Shown here: piece by piece, positions 41,528 to 50,590 of the stretch | How positions within the stretch are numbered: the first letter of the stretch is position 1 | How the letters are laid out: each line of letters opens with the position of its first letter | NCBI GenBank assembly: GCA_040382935.1 | Contig: JBEIEP010000017.1 | Span: forward strand, 1 to 63,918 | Source of the DNA: JALQUL01 sp040382935 | Lineage (GTDB): Bacteria; Pseudomonadota; Gammaproteobacteria; Burkholderiales; Burkholderiaceae_C | Direction: 5' to 3' | Length of the DNA: 63,918 nt | Position numbers and translations under genes: made by a program | The notes under the pieces: generated by a model | What the model saw: only the letters and a program-made list of their open reading frames with translations | What the model was told of the DNA's origin: nothing | The model's database searches: none

Positions 41528-42988
41528 TCATCGGGTGCGCAGTCCGATTGCCACATCCCGGAAAGCAAGCAATGCGGCCTCTAAATGCTCAATGATCTCT
41601 TGCTGCAAAACATCTGGCGGCGGCAGATCATCTAGCTTGTCTAGGCTGTCATCTTTCAACCAAAATAGGTCGAGACTGGCCTTATCGCGTGCCATTAGTT
41701 CTGGGTAGCTGAAGAACTTGAATCGCTCCGTGGCGATACGTTGGTGGCGATTTTCTGGGTTGTAGCAGAGAATGAAATCCTGCAAGTCCTCCAGCTTGAG
41801 CGTTCGCGTCTTCAAGGTGAAGTGCTTATTGGTTCGCAAGTCGTAAAACCAAATCCCTTTGGTATGGGTCTGCCCGTCCTTGGGCTTGGCGTCAAAAAAG
41901 ACAACGTTGGCCTTTACACCCTGGGCATAAAAGATGCCAGTGGGCAGGCGTAGCACGGTGTGCACATCACAGTTTTCAAGCAGTTTGCGACGGATTTTCT
42001 CCCCGGCACCACCTTCAAATAGCACGTTGTCGGGCAATACCACGGCCGCTTTGCCACCCACCTTTAACATGCTCACAATGTGCTGTAAAAAGTTGAGTTG
42101 CTTGTTTGAAGTGGTTTCCCAAAAATCTTGGCGCTCGTAGGTCAGGGCCTCGCGGTCATCTTCACCCTCTTCGTTGGTGATGGTCATGCTGCTTTTTTTG
42201 CCAAAAGGTGGGTTGGCCAGCACGTAATCCACCTTGCGCTTGGGTTCTGAGATCAGAGCATCAGAACGCTCTACAGCGGGCTCTCCATCCAGTTCACCAA
42301 TGTTGTGCAAAAACAGGTTCATCAAGCACATGCGACGGGTGTTGGGCACAATTTCGTTGCCGTAAAACGTCTGGTCTCTCAAGAATTCTTTTTGGCGCCT
42401 GTCCAGCTTGGCCCCAGGACGTGTCAACCAGTTGTAGGCACCCAAGAAAAAGCCTCCCGTGCCACAGGCCGGGTCTGCAATGGTCTTTAGGGGTTCAGGC
42501 CGTACACAAGCCACCATGGCCTCAATCAATGGGCGCGGCGTAAAGTATTGGCCCGCACCACTTTTGGTGTCTTCGGCGTTCTTCTGTAGCAAACCTTCGT
42601 ACAAATCGCCCTTGGTATCGGCATCCAGACTAATCCAGCTTTCGGCATCAATCAATTGCACCAATCGTGAAAGTTTTGCCGGGTCCTGAATTTTGTTCTG
42701 GGCCTTGAAAAATATAGCCCCCAGCATGCCCGGCTCTTGGCCCAACTTGTGCAAGGTGGCCAGGTAATGCGCCTCCAGCGGTTCACCGGTCTTAGAGGTC
42801 AGGCTAGCCCAGTTGTAGGCTTTGGGGATTTGTGTTTCCCGGTTGTAGGGCTCTTGGGCGTACTCATGCGCCAGCTTCAAGAACAACAGGTAGGTTAACT
42901 GCTCTAGGTAATCGCCATAGCCCACCCCGTCATCGCGCAGGGTGTGGCAGAAGTTCCAGACTTTCTGGACAAGGTTTGATGCGTTCAT
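41528..42988 (-). CDS. hsdM: Type I restriction-modification DNA methyltransferase subunit HsdM
   Basis: N6-adenine methyltransferase of 486 residues. The helical HsdM N-terminal domain (about 8-130) leads to the SAM motif DPACGTGGFF (172-181) and the catalytic NPPF (259-262). It modifies the host target sequence together with HsdS and is needed for restriction by HsdR. It is the last gene of the leftward locus and is separated from the DUF3800 gene by 166 bases, which hold a divergent promoter and small-RNA candidate. It therefore probably has its own promoter. Confidence 0.95.
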   Translation of the reverse strand: MNASNLVQKVWNFCHTLRDDGVGYGDYLEQLTYLLFLKLAHEYAQEPYNRETQIPKAYNWASLTSKTGEPLEAHYLATLHKLGQEPGMLGAIFFKAQNKIQDPAKLSRLVQLIDAESWISLDADTKGDLYEGLLQKNAEDTKSGAGQYFTPRPLIEAMVACVRPEPLKTIADPACGTGGFFLGAYNWLTRPGAKLDRRQKEFLRDQTFYGNEIVPNTRRMCLMNLFLHNIGELDGEPAVERSDALISEPKRKVDYVLANPPFGKKSSMTITNEEGEDDREALTYERQDFWETTSNKQLNFLQHIVSMLKVGGKAAVVLPDNVLFEGGAGEKIRRKLLENCDVHTVLRLPTGIFYAQGVKANVVFFDAKPKDGQTHTKGIWFYDLRTNKHFTLKTRTLKLEDLQDFILCYNPENRHQRIATERFKFFSYPELMARDKASLDLFWLKDDSLDKLDDLPPPDVLQQEIIEHLEAALLAFRDVAIGLRTR

Positions 42989-43010
42989 ATTTGGGAAATA
43001 GGCGTATAAT
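42984..43010 (+). promoter_or_regulatory. Promoter of the small-RNA candidate
   Basis: A perfect -10 hexamer TATAAT (43005-43010) with TTCATA (42984-42989) 15 bases before it. The predicted start, about 43017-43018, coincides with the 5' strand of the RNA's closing stem. It reads rightward, opposite to hsdM. Confidence 0.6.
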
Positions 43011-43017
43011 TTCGAAC

Positions 43018-43140
43018 TGTAGGTAAGCGTGAGGTTGGTAGAGGTTGCCGGTCACGGCGACAGCCCGAACGGGTGGAATCCTCGAACTCAGGGCCTACAT
43101 TTTTTTCAAACGCCCGCACTTCCTGCGGGCGTTTTTCTTG
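43018..43140 (+). ncRNA. Structured small RNA candidate in the type I locus
   Basis: About 120 bases with no open frame but clear structure. The closing stem is TGTAGG (43018-43023) with CCTACA (43094-43099). Inside are GTTGCCG-GTCA-CGGCGAC (43044-43061), CCCG-AA-CGGG (43064-43073) and a possible GAGG/CCTC pairing. A T7 run follows the closing stem, then a strong terminator. It has its own TATAAT promoter. The AAGCGTGAGG stretch faintly recalls the betaproteobacterial toxic small RNA family, but I cannot confirm this. It is antisense to nothing known and lies between hsdM and the DUF3800 gene. Confidence 0.6.
43108..43137 (+). terminator. Intrinsic terminator of the small-RNA candidate
   Basis: AAACGCCCGC and GCGGGCGTTT pair around the loop ACTTCCT, followed by TTTTTC. 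The stem is strong and G+C-rich. Its reverse complement may also end the DUF3800 transcript. Confidence 0.85.
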
Positions 43141-43154
43141 GTGCATCCACTGTG

Positions 43155-43949
43155 TCATTTGTTGTTGCGCCCTTCCTCGGCGGCTTGCACCACCCGTGCC
43201 ACTTCGGCTGCTTCATCACACCAAAACTTCAATCCGTAGCCGTCTAGGCGCTCCTTGTGTAGGTACACCGTGGGTGCCATTAAGCGTAGGTAGCGGTCTT
43301 CCACCTCACCATACGGATTGCGGTGAACCGAGTAGAACACCCCCGAGGCCACGGCATCGGCCAGTTGCAAGCCAGCGAGTTGATCGTGATTAACAGCACG
43401 TATACGCGCGGGGTTTACCACGCCCCAGTCTACCCGCACATCGGTGCCCACCTCGCCCGCTTTGAGTTTGACCAGGTAGCCACGCAGGTCGTCGTAAGAC
43501 ATCGCGCTGCGATTGGAAAACACCATCTCTAGCGTTCCATCGCCACGTCCGGTGCGATGGTAATCCCGGCATAACCAAGATACCCGCTCCACCAGCAAAC
43601 GGGTGGCATAGCGGTACAAGGCATACGCCTGCTGCGCAAACACCTCGGGCTCGCGTACCGACGGTTTGTGTACCAACACGCTGACAGTGCGTACCGGTGC
43701 ACTGCCAATCAGACGCGCCAGCGGCACACGCTGCTCGTGGCGCAGATCCCGAAAGTGCAAGGCCTTTTTGGCATCTTTTTTTAGAATCTCGCGGGCCTGC
43801 CGGGCAAGCTGCACCACCTGCAAGTCGTTCTCTTTGCGAACAACCAAGGCCGATAGCACGAACCAGCGGGAACTGCCCTGGTGGTTGGGCAAAAACTTAA
43901 ATCCTTCGTCTCCCGACTCATCCACATAGGCCACAAAGCTGGTGGTCAT
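43155..43949 (-). CDS. DUF3800 domain-containing protein
   Basis: A 264-residue protein opening with the DUF3800 acidic motif YVDESGDEGF (residues 8-17). Further conserved points are ALHFRDLRHEQR (about 60-71), and the late SGVFYSVHRNPYG. DUF3800 proteins have an RNase H-like fold with acidic residues suggesting nuclease activity, and occur in phage, plasmids and defence loci. Its start overlaps the hsdS stop by four bases (ATGA), so it is translationally coupled inside the type I operon, between hsdS and hsdM. That position suggests a functional accessory to restriction, though no mechanism is known. Confidence 0.85.
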   Translation of the reverse strand: MTTSFVAYVDESGDEGFKFLPNHQGSSRWFVLSALVVRKENDLQVVQLARQAREILKKDAKKALHFRDLRHEQRVPLARLIGSAPVRTVSVLVHKPSVREPEVFAQQAYALYRYATRLLVERVSWLCRDYHRTGRGDGTLEMVFSNRSAMSYDDLRGYLVKLKAGEVGTDVRVDWGVVNPARIRAVNHDQLAGLQLADAVASGVFYSVHRNPYGEVEDRYLRLMAPTVYLHKERLDGYGLKFWCDEAAEVARVVQAAEEGRNNK

Positions 43950-45454
43950 GCGGTCTCCTTTGGCAGGCGGCCACGTGCCTTCGCAGGTGTGGTGCGCACA
44001 GCCCGTGCAGCACGAATCCGCTCAAGCAACATGCTGGCAGGCTCATCGGCCGGGTCTTGTGGCACCAGTTGCCCCGCGAAAGCGGCGCGTAGGATGTTTT
44101 GTCTTTGGGCGGTGGATTGTTTGAGCGCCAAGACAATAGCACGCTCGCTTTTTCTGGCGGAATCCAATAAATCATCCAGCATCATCACAAGTTCTTGCTG
44201 CTCAACAGTCGGCGGGACGGGGAGCACAATTTTCTCCAGAATTTCAAGGTTGATATTCTTTTGGGCTGTGGCCGGAGCTTCTTGTTCCAATCTACGTTGC
44301 ACACTTCGCATGAAGTATTCGACATAGCGAATCGAAACACAGTCCGAACCAGACTGAAAACCAACAACGCTATCCGGGAAACAAGCCTGCATCGAAAGGA
44401 TTGCGGTTTTGCCAATATTGGCCGCGATCGTAATGCACATGGTTCCGGCGGGCCAGAGTCGGCTCTGTGCCAAACCTGCCTCGCTGTACGTGGCCTCTAC
44501 ATTGGATAGAAAGGTATCAGCATGGCGAATATCACCGGTCTGCACAAACGGGTACGGACCCCCATAGAGATGATGCGCGTTGCGAGGCCGGTGCTTAGAC
44601 CGACCTCGATCCAGCCACCCAACTTGGGATAACGTCGCCCACACCCATCCTCGTGGCAACTCCGGCAAACCAGTGGTATCAGGTTGCACCGGTTCAGGGT
44701 ACCTACTTTGCCAGTCCTTGGGGGGCGTTTTGCCTTGTTCGGCAAATTTGGCAAGTTGCTTGACCTCCCAACGTGCACGGCGTTCTTGCAGGATACGCTT
44801 TAGCAGCAGGGCACCCGTTTCAGAAGGGGTGTGAGTGGCCCGCCAATTTGCGGTCAGTGCACCTTCTACAGCGGCTTTGAGCAAGGATTGGCGGTATTGC
44901 ACCAGCTTTTTCTGAGCGGCCTTGAGCTCGACCACACCGGCATCAAGATCGGAGAGCAGTTCCTCGAGTTTGGCGACTATGCGTGCTTGCTCGGCGGCGG
45001 GCGGTACCACCATTTGTATCTGCTTCATTGCTGAGCTTGTAAGTTTCAGTCGCGTGGATCCGGTAACAAACGGGCGATAGTCAACCGTATTGAGTTGATG
45101 ACACAATAATCGGTTGTCAATCAAGCCAACCGCGCCAGCCAATACATGGGCGTGGTTGTTAACCCAGAAGCGGCCATTCGCAATATAAGCTTTGTCTTTG
45201 AACTGATCGAGAAATGGGGCAGCATCTTCTCCGAGCAAAACTCTTTGACCTTCCGATCTAAATGAGTTAATAAAACCAACTTGGCCTGTTGCGCCGTAGT
45301 AGGGATAGAGATCGGCCTGACTGATTCCGCTTGTTCGGTTTATTCGCTCTGAAGAATTGATCGGCTCACGCTCAAAATCCAACATGTCCGCGATGGCCTC
45401 TAACGGAGCTTGCACCCATCCCTCTGGCAACACACTCACGCCACCAACTCCCAA
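43946..45454 (-). CDS. hsdS: Type I restriction-modification specificity subunit HsdS
   Basis: A 502-residue specificity protein with two target-recognition domains and two conserved helical regions. Half one: LPEGWVQAPLEAIADM, ending in PPAAEQARIVAKLEELLSDLDAG. Half two: LPRGWVWATLSQVGWLD, ending in PPTVEQQELVMMLDDLLDSA. Each half recognises part of a bipartite DNA target, and the spacing helices set the gap. The recognition sequence cannot be read from sequence. It overlaps hsdR by 19 bases and the DUF3800 gene by four. Confidence 0.93.
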   Translation of the reverse strand: MGVGGVSVLPEGWVQAPLEAIADMLDFEREPINSSERINRTSGISQADLYPYYGATGQVGFINSFRSEGQRVLLGEDAAPFLDQFKDKAYIANGRFWVNNHAHVLAGAVGLIDNRLLCHQLNTVDYRPFVTGSTRLKLTSSAMKQIQMVVPPAAEQARIVAKLEELLSDLDAGVVELKAAQKKLVQYRQSLLKAAVEGALTANWRATHTPSETGALLLKRILQERRARWEVKQLAKFAEQGKTPPKDWQSRYPEPVQPDTTGLPELPRGWVWATLSQVGWLDRGRSKHRPRNAHHLYGGPYPFVQTGDIRHADTFLSNVEATYSEAGLAQSRLWPAGTMCITIAANIGKTAILSMQACFPDSVVGFQSGSDCVSIRYVEYFMRSVQRRLEQEAPATAQKNINLEILEKIVLPVPPTVEQQELVMMLDDLLDSARKSERAIVLALKQSTAQRQNILRAAFAGQLVPQDPADEPASMLLERIRAARAVRTTPAKARGRLPKETA

Positions 45455-48216
45455 TTCATCTCATTCATCAAGGGTTCCAAGTCTTGGCCAAACAGGCCCC
45501 AGGCTCTCTGCAAGCCGCCCTTATCGGCCAATTGGGCGTAATCAAAATCGCTGCGGCTGATGCTGCAGCTGCTGGCAATGTGGTCTTTCATTAGGCGCAG
45601 CCATTCGGTTTGTTCGGGTGTAAAGGCGGTGCCGCGCCGGGCGTTGTGTCTGAATATCCAGGCCTGAAAGCGTTTGTCTACTTCGTCGGCAAAGGGCTTC
45701 AGTTCGCTATCCAGCCCCAGTGCAAAGCGCACCAGAGACACCAAATCGGTGAGCTGGCGCTTTCGGTCTGCCCCTTTAACGGCCGACGTCTGCACACGCG
45801 CATAGGCACTCCAGACCCGCTCTGTGGTCACCATTAACGGCGGTTTGCTTAGGTGGTCGTGCAGGTCTTCTAGCATGTCAAAGGTAAGTGCACGACGTTG
45901 ATACGGTTGCTGGTAGAAAAAGCCCAGTGCGGCAATTTCGTTTTTGTGCTGATGTAGGTAGTTAGCAAAGGTCTGCGTTAAGGTTTTGGCCTGGGTCTCG
46001 GCCTGCCCAGAGTAGCCGCTAAATGTCACCTTATCGAGGTTGATATGGTCGATGATTTGTTCGTGCTCACGACGGGCGCTTTCGATTTGCTCGCGTAACT
46101 CGGGTTGGTCAAAAGGAGCGCAGGCCAGGGCCACCCGCTGGCTGCGCACAGCTTCAAGCTCTTCGGGCAGCAAGGCGTCTTCGCTGCGTGTAATGCCTTT
46201 GGCTTTGGCTGTTGCCATAGCAGCCTGCACAATGGCATCAGGGTCAAGTGCCACGAGCAGGCCTTTGCCAAGGTCACCCACCCGAATACCGCCACTTACC
46301 TTTTGTATGCGGGCCTGCGCCTTATCATCCAACTGCTTGGCCAAGCGTATCAACCGGTTGGCCAACGACAACACGATAGCGTCGTCGCGAACGCCCATGG
46401 CCACGCCTTGCAGCAAGTCTTTGAGTAGCACCCCAGGTTTTCTCTCGAGTGGGCGGCTTTCGGTCTTAAGGCTTTTTTCGACGCCCACCGCGTCTATCAA
46501 CACAAAGCGGGTTTTGGCCCCATCGGCACTGTTGCTCACCTGCTTGAGGCTGTCGCCATCTAGGCTGCGCACCCCCCTGCCCTTCATCTGCTCATAGTAG
46601 CCCTTGCTGCGCACATCGCGCATAAAGAGCAGTACCTCTAAGGGTTTGACATCGGTGCCGGTGGCAATCATGTCCACGGTAACGGCGATACGCGGGTTGT
46701 ACTCGTTGCGAAAACTTCTGAGGAGGCTGTCGGCGTCTTCCTCGGCACGGTAAGTGACTTTTTTGCAGAAGGCATTGCCTTGCCCGTAGACCTCTCGGAC
46801 GATATTGATGATGTCGTCGGCGTGGCTGTCGGTTTTGGCAAATATCAGAGTCTTGGGCGTTTCTTGACGCGCCGGGAAAATCTGGGTTTCAACCGCAGTT
46901 TTCATGGCTTGAATCACCTGCCGAATTTGGCTGGTGTTGACCACCGACCGGTCCAACTCCCGACCGGTGTAGGCGATGTCCTCTTCCATTTCGCTCCAAC
47001 GTTTTTTACGTGTGGCGCGGTCGCGATGGTCCAACCATTCCTTGGCCTGGAGTTGGGCACCTTTCTTGGTGACGTCGGTGCTGATTTCGTACACGTCGTA
47101 GCCGACGTTGACACCATCGGCCACCGACTGCTCATAGCTGTACTCGGCAACAATGTTTTCATTGAAAAAACCGAAGGTTCTTCTGTCGGGCGTAGCGGTA
47201 AGGCCAATGAGGCTGGCATCAAAGTAGTCAAGCACCTGCTTCCAGACGTTGTAGATACTGCGATGACACTCGTCGATGATGATGAAGTCAAAGGTTTCTA
47301 TGGGTATGGCCGGGTTGTAGCGAACCAACCTTTCCTGCTTGGGCAATAGTTGCAATTCGCTAAGCGGGACCTCTTCAGCGGACTCGTCGATAGACTCCCC
47401 AGAGAGTATGGCGTACATGCGCTGGATGGTGCTGATGCACACCTGCGAATGCGGATCAATATGGGGCGAGGCAAGGCGTTGTACGTTATAAAGCTCGGTG
47501 AACTTGCGCCCATCGTCAGGGGGCGTATAGGTCATAAATTCCTGATGCGCCTGTTGCCCAAGGTTACGGGTATCAACCAGAAAAAGAACCCGCTTTGCAC
47601 CACCAAACTTGAGCAGGCGGTAGATTGCTGTGATCGCCGTGAAGGTTTTACCCGCTCCGGTGGCCATGTGTACCAAAGCACGCGGCTTGTTTAGCACCAG
47701 TGATTTTTCAAGTCCAATGACGGCGCTGATCTGGCAATCACGCAGGTTTGTTTTAGGCAAGGCGGGCATTTGCTGGGCCAAGCGGCGGCGTAGCGTTTCG
47801 GGCTGTGTTAGCCAAGTGGCCAGCGTGTCGGGTTTGTAGAAGTGAAAGAGTTCACGCGAACGCGGGGCCGGGTCGGCATTGTCCGTAAAGCGGATGATCT
47901 GGCCTGTTGCTTCGAACAAAAAACGCAGAGGGGTGTGGTCTTTGCGCCACTTAAGGTTGGCGGTGGCATAGCGCTCGGTTTGCAATTCAATGGTAGTCAG
48001 GTTTTTGCCCACGCTGTCTTGTTTGGCTTCAATAACACCCACGGGGGTTCGATTGACAAACAACACGTAGTCTGCAGGGCCGGTGTCGGTGGGGTATTCG
48101 CGTACTGCCACGCCCGCTGCTGCGCCTAGGTTAAGTTGTTTCAGGTCTTGAATTACCCAGCCAGCCTGCTCCAGTTTTTGGTCGATCTGCTGGCGTGCTT
48201 TGGTTTCGGGGGTCAT
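45436..48216 (-). CDS. hsdR: Type I restriction endonuclease subunit HsdR (EcoEI-like)
   Basis: A 926-residue motor and nuclease subunit. The N-terminal PD-(D/E)xK nuclease has Asp49 (PADYVLF) and Glu63-Ala-Lys65 (GVIEAKQ). The SF2 helicase part has Walker A in HMATGAGKTFT, the DECH box in FIIIDECHRS and motif III SLIGLTATP. The EcoEI R C-terminal domain follows, including the HxxRR segment FRHNARRG. It translocates and cuts unmethylated DNA when bound to HsdM2S. It is the first gene of the leftward operon. Confidence 0.95.
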   Translation of the reverse strand: MTPETKARQQIDQKLEQAGWVIQDLKQLNLGAAAGVAVREYPTDTGPADYVLFVNRTPVGVIEAKQDSVGKNLTTIELQTERYATANLKWRKDHTPLRFLFEATGQIIRFTDNADPAPRSRELFHFYKPDTLATWLTQPETLRRRLAQQMPALPKTNLRDCQISAVIGLEKSLVLNKPRALVHMATGAGKTFTAITAIYRLLKFGGAKRVLFLVDTRNLGQQAHQEFMTYTPPDDGRKFTELYNVQRLASPHIDPHSQVCISTIQRMYAILSGESIDESAEEVPLSELQLLPKQERLVRYNPAIPIETFDFIIIDECHRSIYNVWKQVLDYFDASLIGLTATPDRRTFGFFNENIVAEYSYEQSVADGVNVGYDVYEISTDVTKKGAQLQAKEWLDHRDRATRKKRWSEMEEDIAYTGRELDRSVVNTSQIRQVIQAMKTAVETQIFPARQETPKTLIFAKTDSHADDIINIVREVYGQGNAFCKKVTYRAEEDADSLLRSFRNEYNPRIAVTVDMIATGTDVKPLEVLLFMRDVRSKGYYEQMKGRGVRSLDGDSLKQVSNSADGAKTRFVLIDAVGVEKSLKTESRPLERKPGVLLKDLLQGVAMGVRDDAIVLSLANRLIRLAKQLDDKAQARIQKVSGGIRVGDLGKGLLVALDPDAIVQAAMATAKAKGITRSEDALLPEELEAVRSQRVALACAPFDQPELREQIESARREHEQIIDHINLDKVTFSGYSGQAETQAKTLTQTFANYLHQHKNEIAALGFFYQQPYQRRALTFDMLEDLHDHLSKPPLMVTTERVWSAYARVQTSAVKGADRKRQLTDLVSLVRFALGLDSELKPFADEVDKRFQAWIFRHNARRGTAFTPEQTEWLRLMKDHIASSCSISRSDFDYAQLADKGGLQRAWGLFGQDLEPLMNEMNWELVA

Positions 48217-48455
48217 GCGCGCGCTCCTCTCATCACGCAGGGTTTCGTCGTCCGCGCCTTATTCCCTGCAATTGCGTTGATAAAGCAACGGCGAGGCGAG
48301 CGACCACGCCATGCTGTCATCGCTAAGCGCAAAGGGGTGGATGCAATACCAATCAAAATAGTCCAAGGGTAGAAGTTTGGGCAATCGTACCCTGAAAGGG
48401 GCTCAATCTCCACCTCATTGCAGTCCAAATGGACAACTGCTTTTATTGTTCACCA

Positions 48456-49604
48456 TCACTGCGACAACAACTCCACATAAGCCTGATAGCTGTAGCTTCT
48501 GTTCTTTTTCTGGCCCGTTCTTTCTACCACAATGCCAAGACCCTCTAGGACTTTAACTGCCGCGGTGGCCGTGGGGAAACTGGTGTCGAGTTGCTGGCGA
48601 ACGCGCTCTATGGTGAAGCGTGGCATCATGGGCAGCATTTCGAACAGACGGTAGCTTGCAGGCCCGGCCTTGGGCGACTGCAGCAGGCGTTTGCGGTCGG
48701 CGGCTACCAAACTGGCTACTTCGATAATGTTACGTTCGGCATCCGCCGCCGCCGCACACACCCCTTCTAAAAAATACACCACCCAGCATTCCCAGTCTCC
48801 CTCGGTGCGTATGGCCGACAGCCGGCGGTAGTACTCGGCCTGGTGTTGTTTGAGATAGCCACTCAGGTACATCAGCGGCTGGGCCAACAAGCCCCAATGC
48901 TCAAACAGTGCGGCAATCAGCAGACGGCCAATGCGCCCGTTGCCATCCAGAAAAGGATGGATGGTTTCAAACTGCGCGTGGATGAGTGCCACCCGCACCA
49001 TGGGCGGTAAATCGGTTGCACCGCCATGAATAAAACGCTCCATATCGGCCAGCAATGCAGGCACTTGATCGGGCGGGGGTGGAACGAAGGCGGCATTGCC
49101 CGGCCGCGTGCCTCCTATCCAGTTTTGTGAACGGCGCAGCTCTCCGGGTTGCTTGCCAGTACCTCTGGCACCATCGAGCAACAAGCGATGTGCATCGCAC
49201 AGCAGCCTTACGCTAATGGGCAGCCCTTTGGGGTTGCGCAACTGCTCATGAACTTGGCGGAAGGCCCGCAGGTAATTGGTGACCTCTTCTACATCAGCCG
49301 TGTTGCTGACCTTGAATCCCGCCTCCTCGTCGAACAGGTCGGTTAAGGTGGCTTGCGTGCCCTCAATCTGCGAGGTCAGCAAGGCCTCTTTGCGGATGGC
49401 GCTGTAAAGCAGCCAATCCACCGAAGGAACCAAGCCAGAGACACCGGACAGGCGCGCCAATGCCAGTTCGGCTTGACGATTCAGATCGGTGTAGATGGCA
49501 GGTGCCAACGCTGGCTTGGTGGGTGGCAAGGGATGGGGTACAAACGCACGCACCGGCTCGCTCAGAGTGGTTGAGATGACGTAGGTCCCGGTAACTCGTT
49601 TCAT
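48456..49604 (-). CDS. Fic family protein (AMPylase type, class II)
   Basis: A 382-residue protein with the full Fic motif HPFLDGNGRIGR (His216 catalytic), which transfers AMP or another nucleotide group to protein targets. The autoinhibitory motif (S/T)xxxE(G/N) is TSQIEG (Thr77 to Gly82), at the N-terminal side as in class II Fic proteins; Glu81 would block ATP. An N-terminal Fic_N-type region (LLYSAIRKEALLTSQIEGTQ) and a C-terminal winged helix (FTIERVRQQLDTSFPTATAA) complete it. It neighbours the type I operon on the same strand, 239 bases upstream. Target unknown. Confidence 0.92.
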   Translation of the reverse strand: MKRVTGTYVISTTLSEPVRAFVPHPLPPTKPALAPAIYTDLNRQAELALARLSGVSGLVPSVDWLLYSAIRKEALLTSQIEGTQATLTDLFDEEAGFKVSNTADVEEVTNYLRAFRQVHEQLRNPKGLPISVRLLCDAHRLLLDGARGTGKQPGELRRSQNWIGGTRPGNAAFVPPPPDQVPALLADMERFIHGGATDLPPMVRVALIHAQFETIHPFLDGNGRIGRLLIAALFEHWGLLAQPLMYLSGYLKQHQAEYYRRLSAIRTEGDWECWVVYFLEGVCAAAADAERNIIEVASLVAADRKRLLQSPKAGPASYRLFEMLPMMPRFTIERVRQQLDTSFPTATAAVKVLEGLGIVVERTGQKKNRSYSYQAYVELLSQ

Positions 49605-49628
49605 TGACAGTTGGCTTGAGTGGCAATA

Positions 49629-49698
49629 TTTAAATTAAACCATTCTTTAATTTGAATGGCAAGCATGAAAGATTTCTTTCATATGCCTATCGATAGGC
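49629..49698. promoter_or_regulatory. Palindromes between the Fic gene and the DMT transporter gene
   Basis: TTTAAATTAAA and TTTAATTTGAA (49629-49656) form an A+T-rich dyad 25 bases upstream of the Fic start. Further out lies a perfect 14-base palindrome GCCTATCGATAGGC (49685-49698). Autoregulation by the Fic protein's winged helix is one possibility. Neither has a terminator T-tract. Confidence 0.45.
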
Positions 49699-49715
49699 TT
49701 GAATCACCGCCCGGC

Positions 49716-50585
49716 CTACTTGCTACCGTAGCGCTGACTCCACCAAGTCGAAGCCACAATCGCCAGCACGATCAAAGCCCCGCCCACCATCACCGGTGCG
49801 GTGGGTCGCTCGTCCACCAGCAGCCACACCCACAGGGGGTTGAGTACCGTGTCCATCATGGAGATCAACACCATTTGCACGGCCGTGACATGCCGTGCGC
49901 CGCGAATGTAAAAATGCGCGGGCAGCGCCAATTGAATGGCACCCATGCCCAATAGCAGCAGGTACTGTTGCCAGCTAATGGTTTGAACCCCGACCAGTAG
50001 CACCACCAAACCAAACACCGCCAATCCGCCGTACACGTAGGCGGGCTCCATAGGCACGTCGCGGTAGCGCCGCAAGGAGGCGCTTTGAATGGCAAAAGTA
50101 AGGGCCACGCCCAGGGCAATCACAGAACCCAGCAAGGCGTGTTCGGAGGCTTTGGATTCGCCGCTGGCCACCAGAAAAACACCCCCCATGGCCACTGCAA
50201 TCGCCAGCCACAACACCTTTGAAGTTTTTTCGCCCAACCAGACCCGGCCAATAAGTGCGGCAAACAAGGCCGATGTGGCTCCCAAGCTGGCCACGGCAGC
50301 CACAGAGGCCAATTGAATGGCCGCAATGTACATAGACGTGCCGAGCGCAAAAAACAGGGCAAACCAGAACATGGCCAGACGATTTGGCGTGCGCATCAGG
50401 GTGATAAATTGACCCCGGTGGCGCAGTATCAACCAAAGGCCCAACACCAAGGACAGGTTCAAACCTCGGTAGGCGTTAATCGTCCAGGCATCTAGGCCCG
50501 GCAAAGCCCGCACAAACAGGCCGCTGGTGCTCCAGCACAGGGTGGCAAAGGCCACCATCCACGCGCCCTTAGCGGTCGTACTCAA
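49716..50585 (-). CDS. EamA/DMT-family transporter
   Basis: Inner-membrane permease of 289 residues with ten predicted helices in two EamA repeats, starting GAWMVAFATLCWSTSGLFVRALPG and with the second repeat beginning near ALLGSVIALGVALTFAIQ. Members export amino acids or other metabolites. It lies five bases after the homocysteine methyltransferase stop, so it is in that operon and probably under the same SAH riboswitch. Export of methionine-related metabolites is inferred only from that. Confidence 0.87.
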   Translation of the reverse strand: MSTTAKGAWMVAFATLCWSTSGLFVRALPGLDAWTINAYRGLNLSLVLGLWLILRHRGQFITLMRTPNRLAMFWFALFFALGTSMYIAAIQLASVAAVASLGATSALFAALIGRVWLGEKTSKVLWLAIAVAMGGVFLVASGESKASEHALLGSVIALGVALTFAIQSASLRRYRDVPMEPAYVYGGLAVFGLVVLLVGVQTISWQQYLLLLGMGAIQLALPAHFYIRGARHVTAVQMVLISMMDTVLNPLWVWLLVDERPTAPVMVGGALIVLAIVASTWWSQRYGSK

Positions 50586-50590
50586 ACGGT

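Noticed and set aside
43018..43099. tRNA-like reading of the small RNA (closing stem, TTGGTAGAG, TCGAA)
   Set aside because: No anticodon arm with correct geometry and the T-arm pattern does not pair properly; better explained as a terminator-ended small RNA.
48213..48428. 71-residue minus-strand frame upstream of hsdR
   Set aside because: No recognisable domain, no good start signal and it ends overlapping the hsdR start; probably leader DNA.
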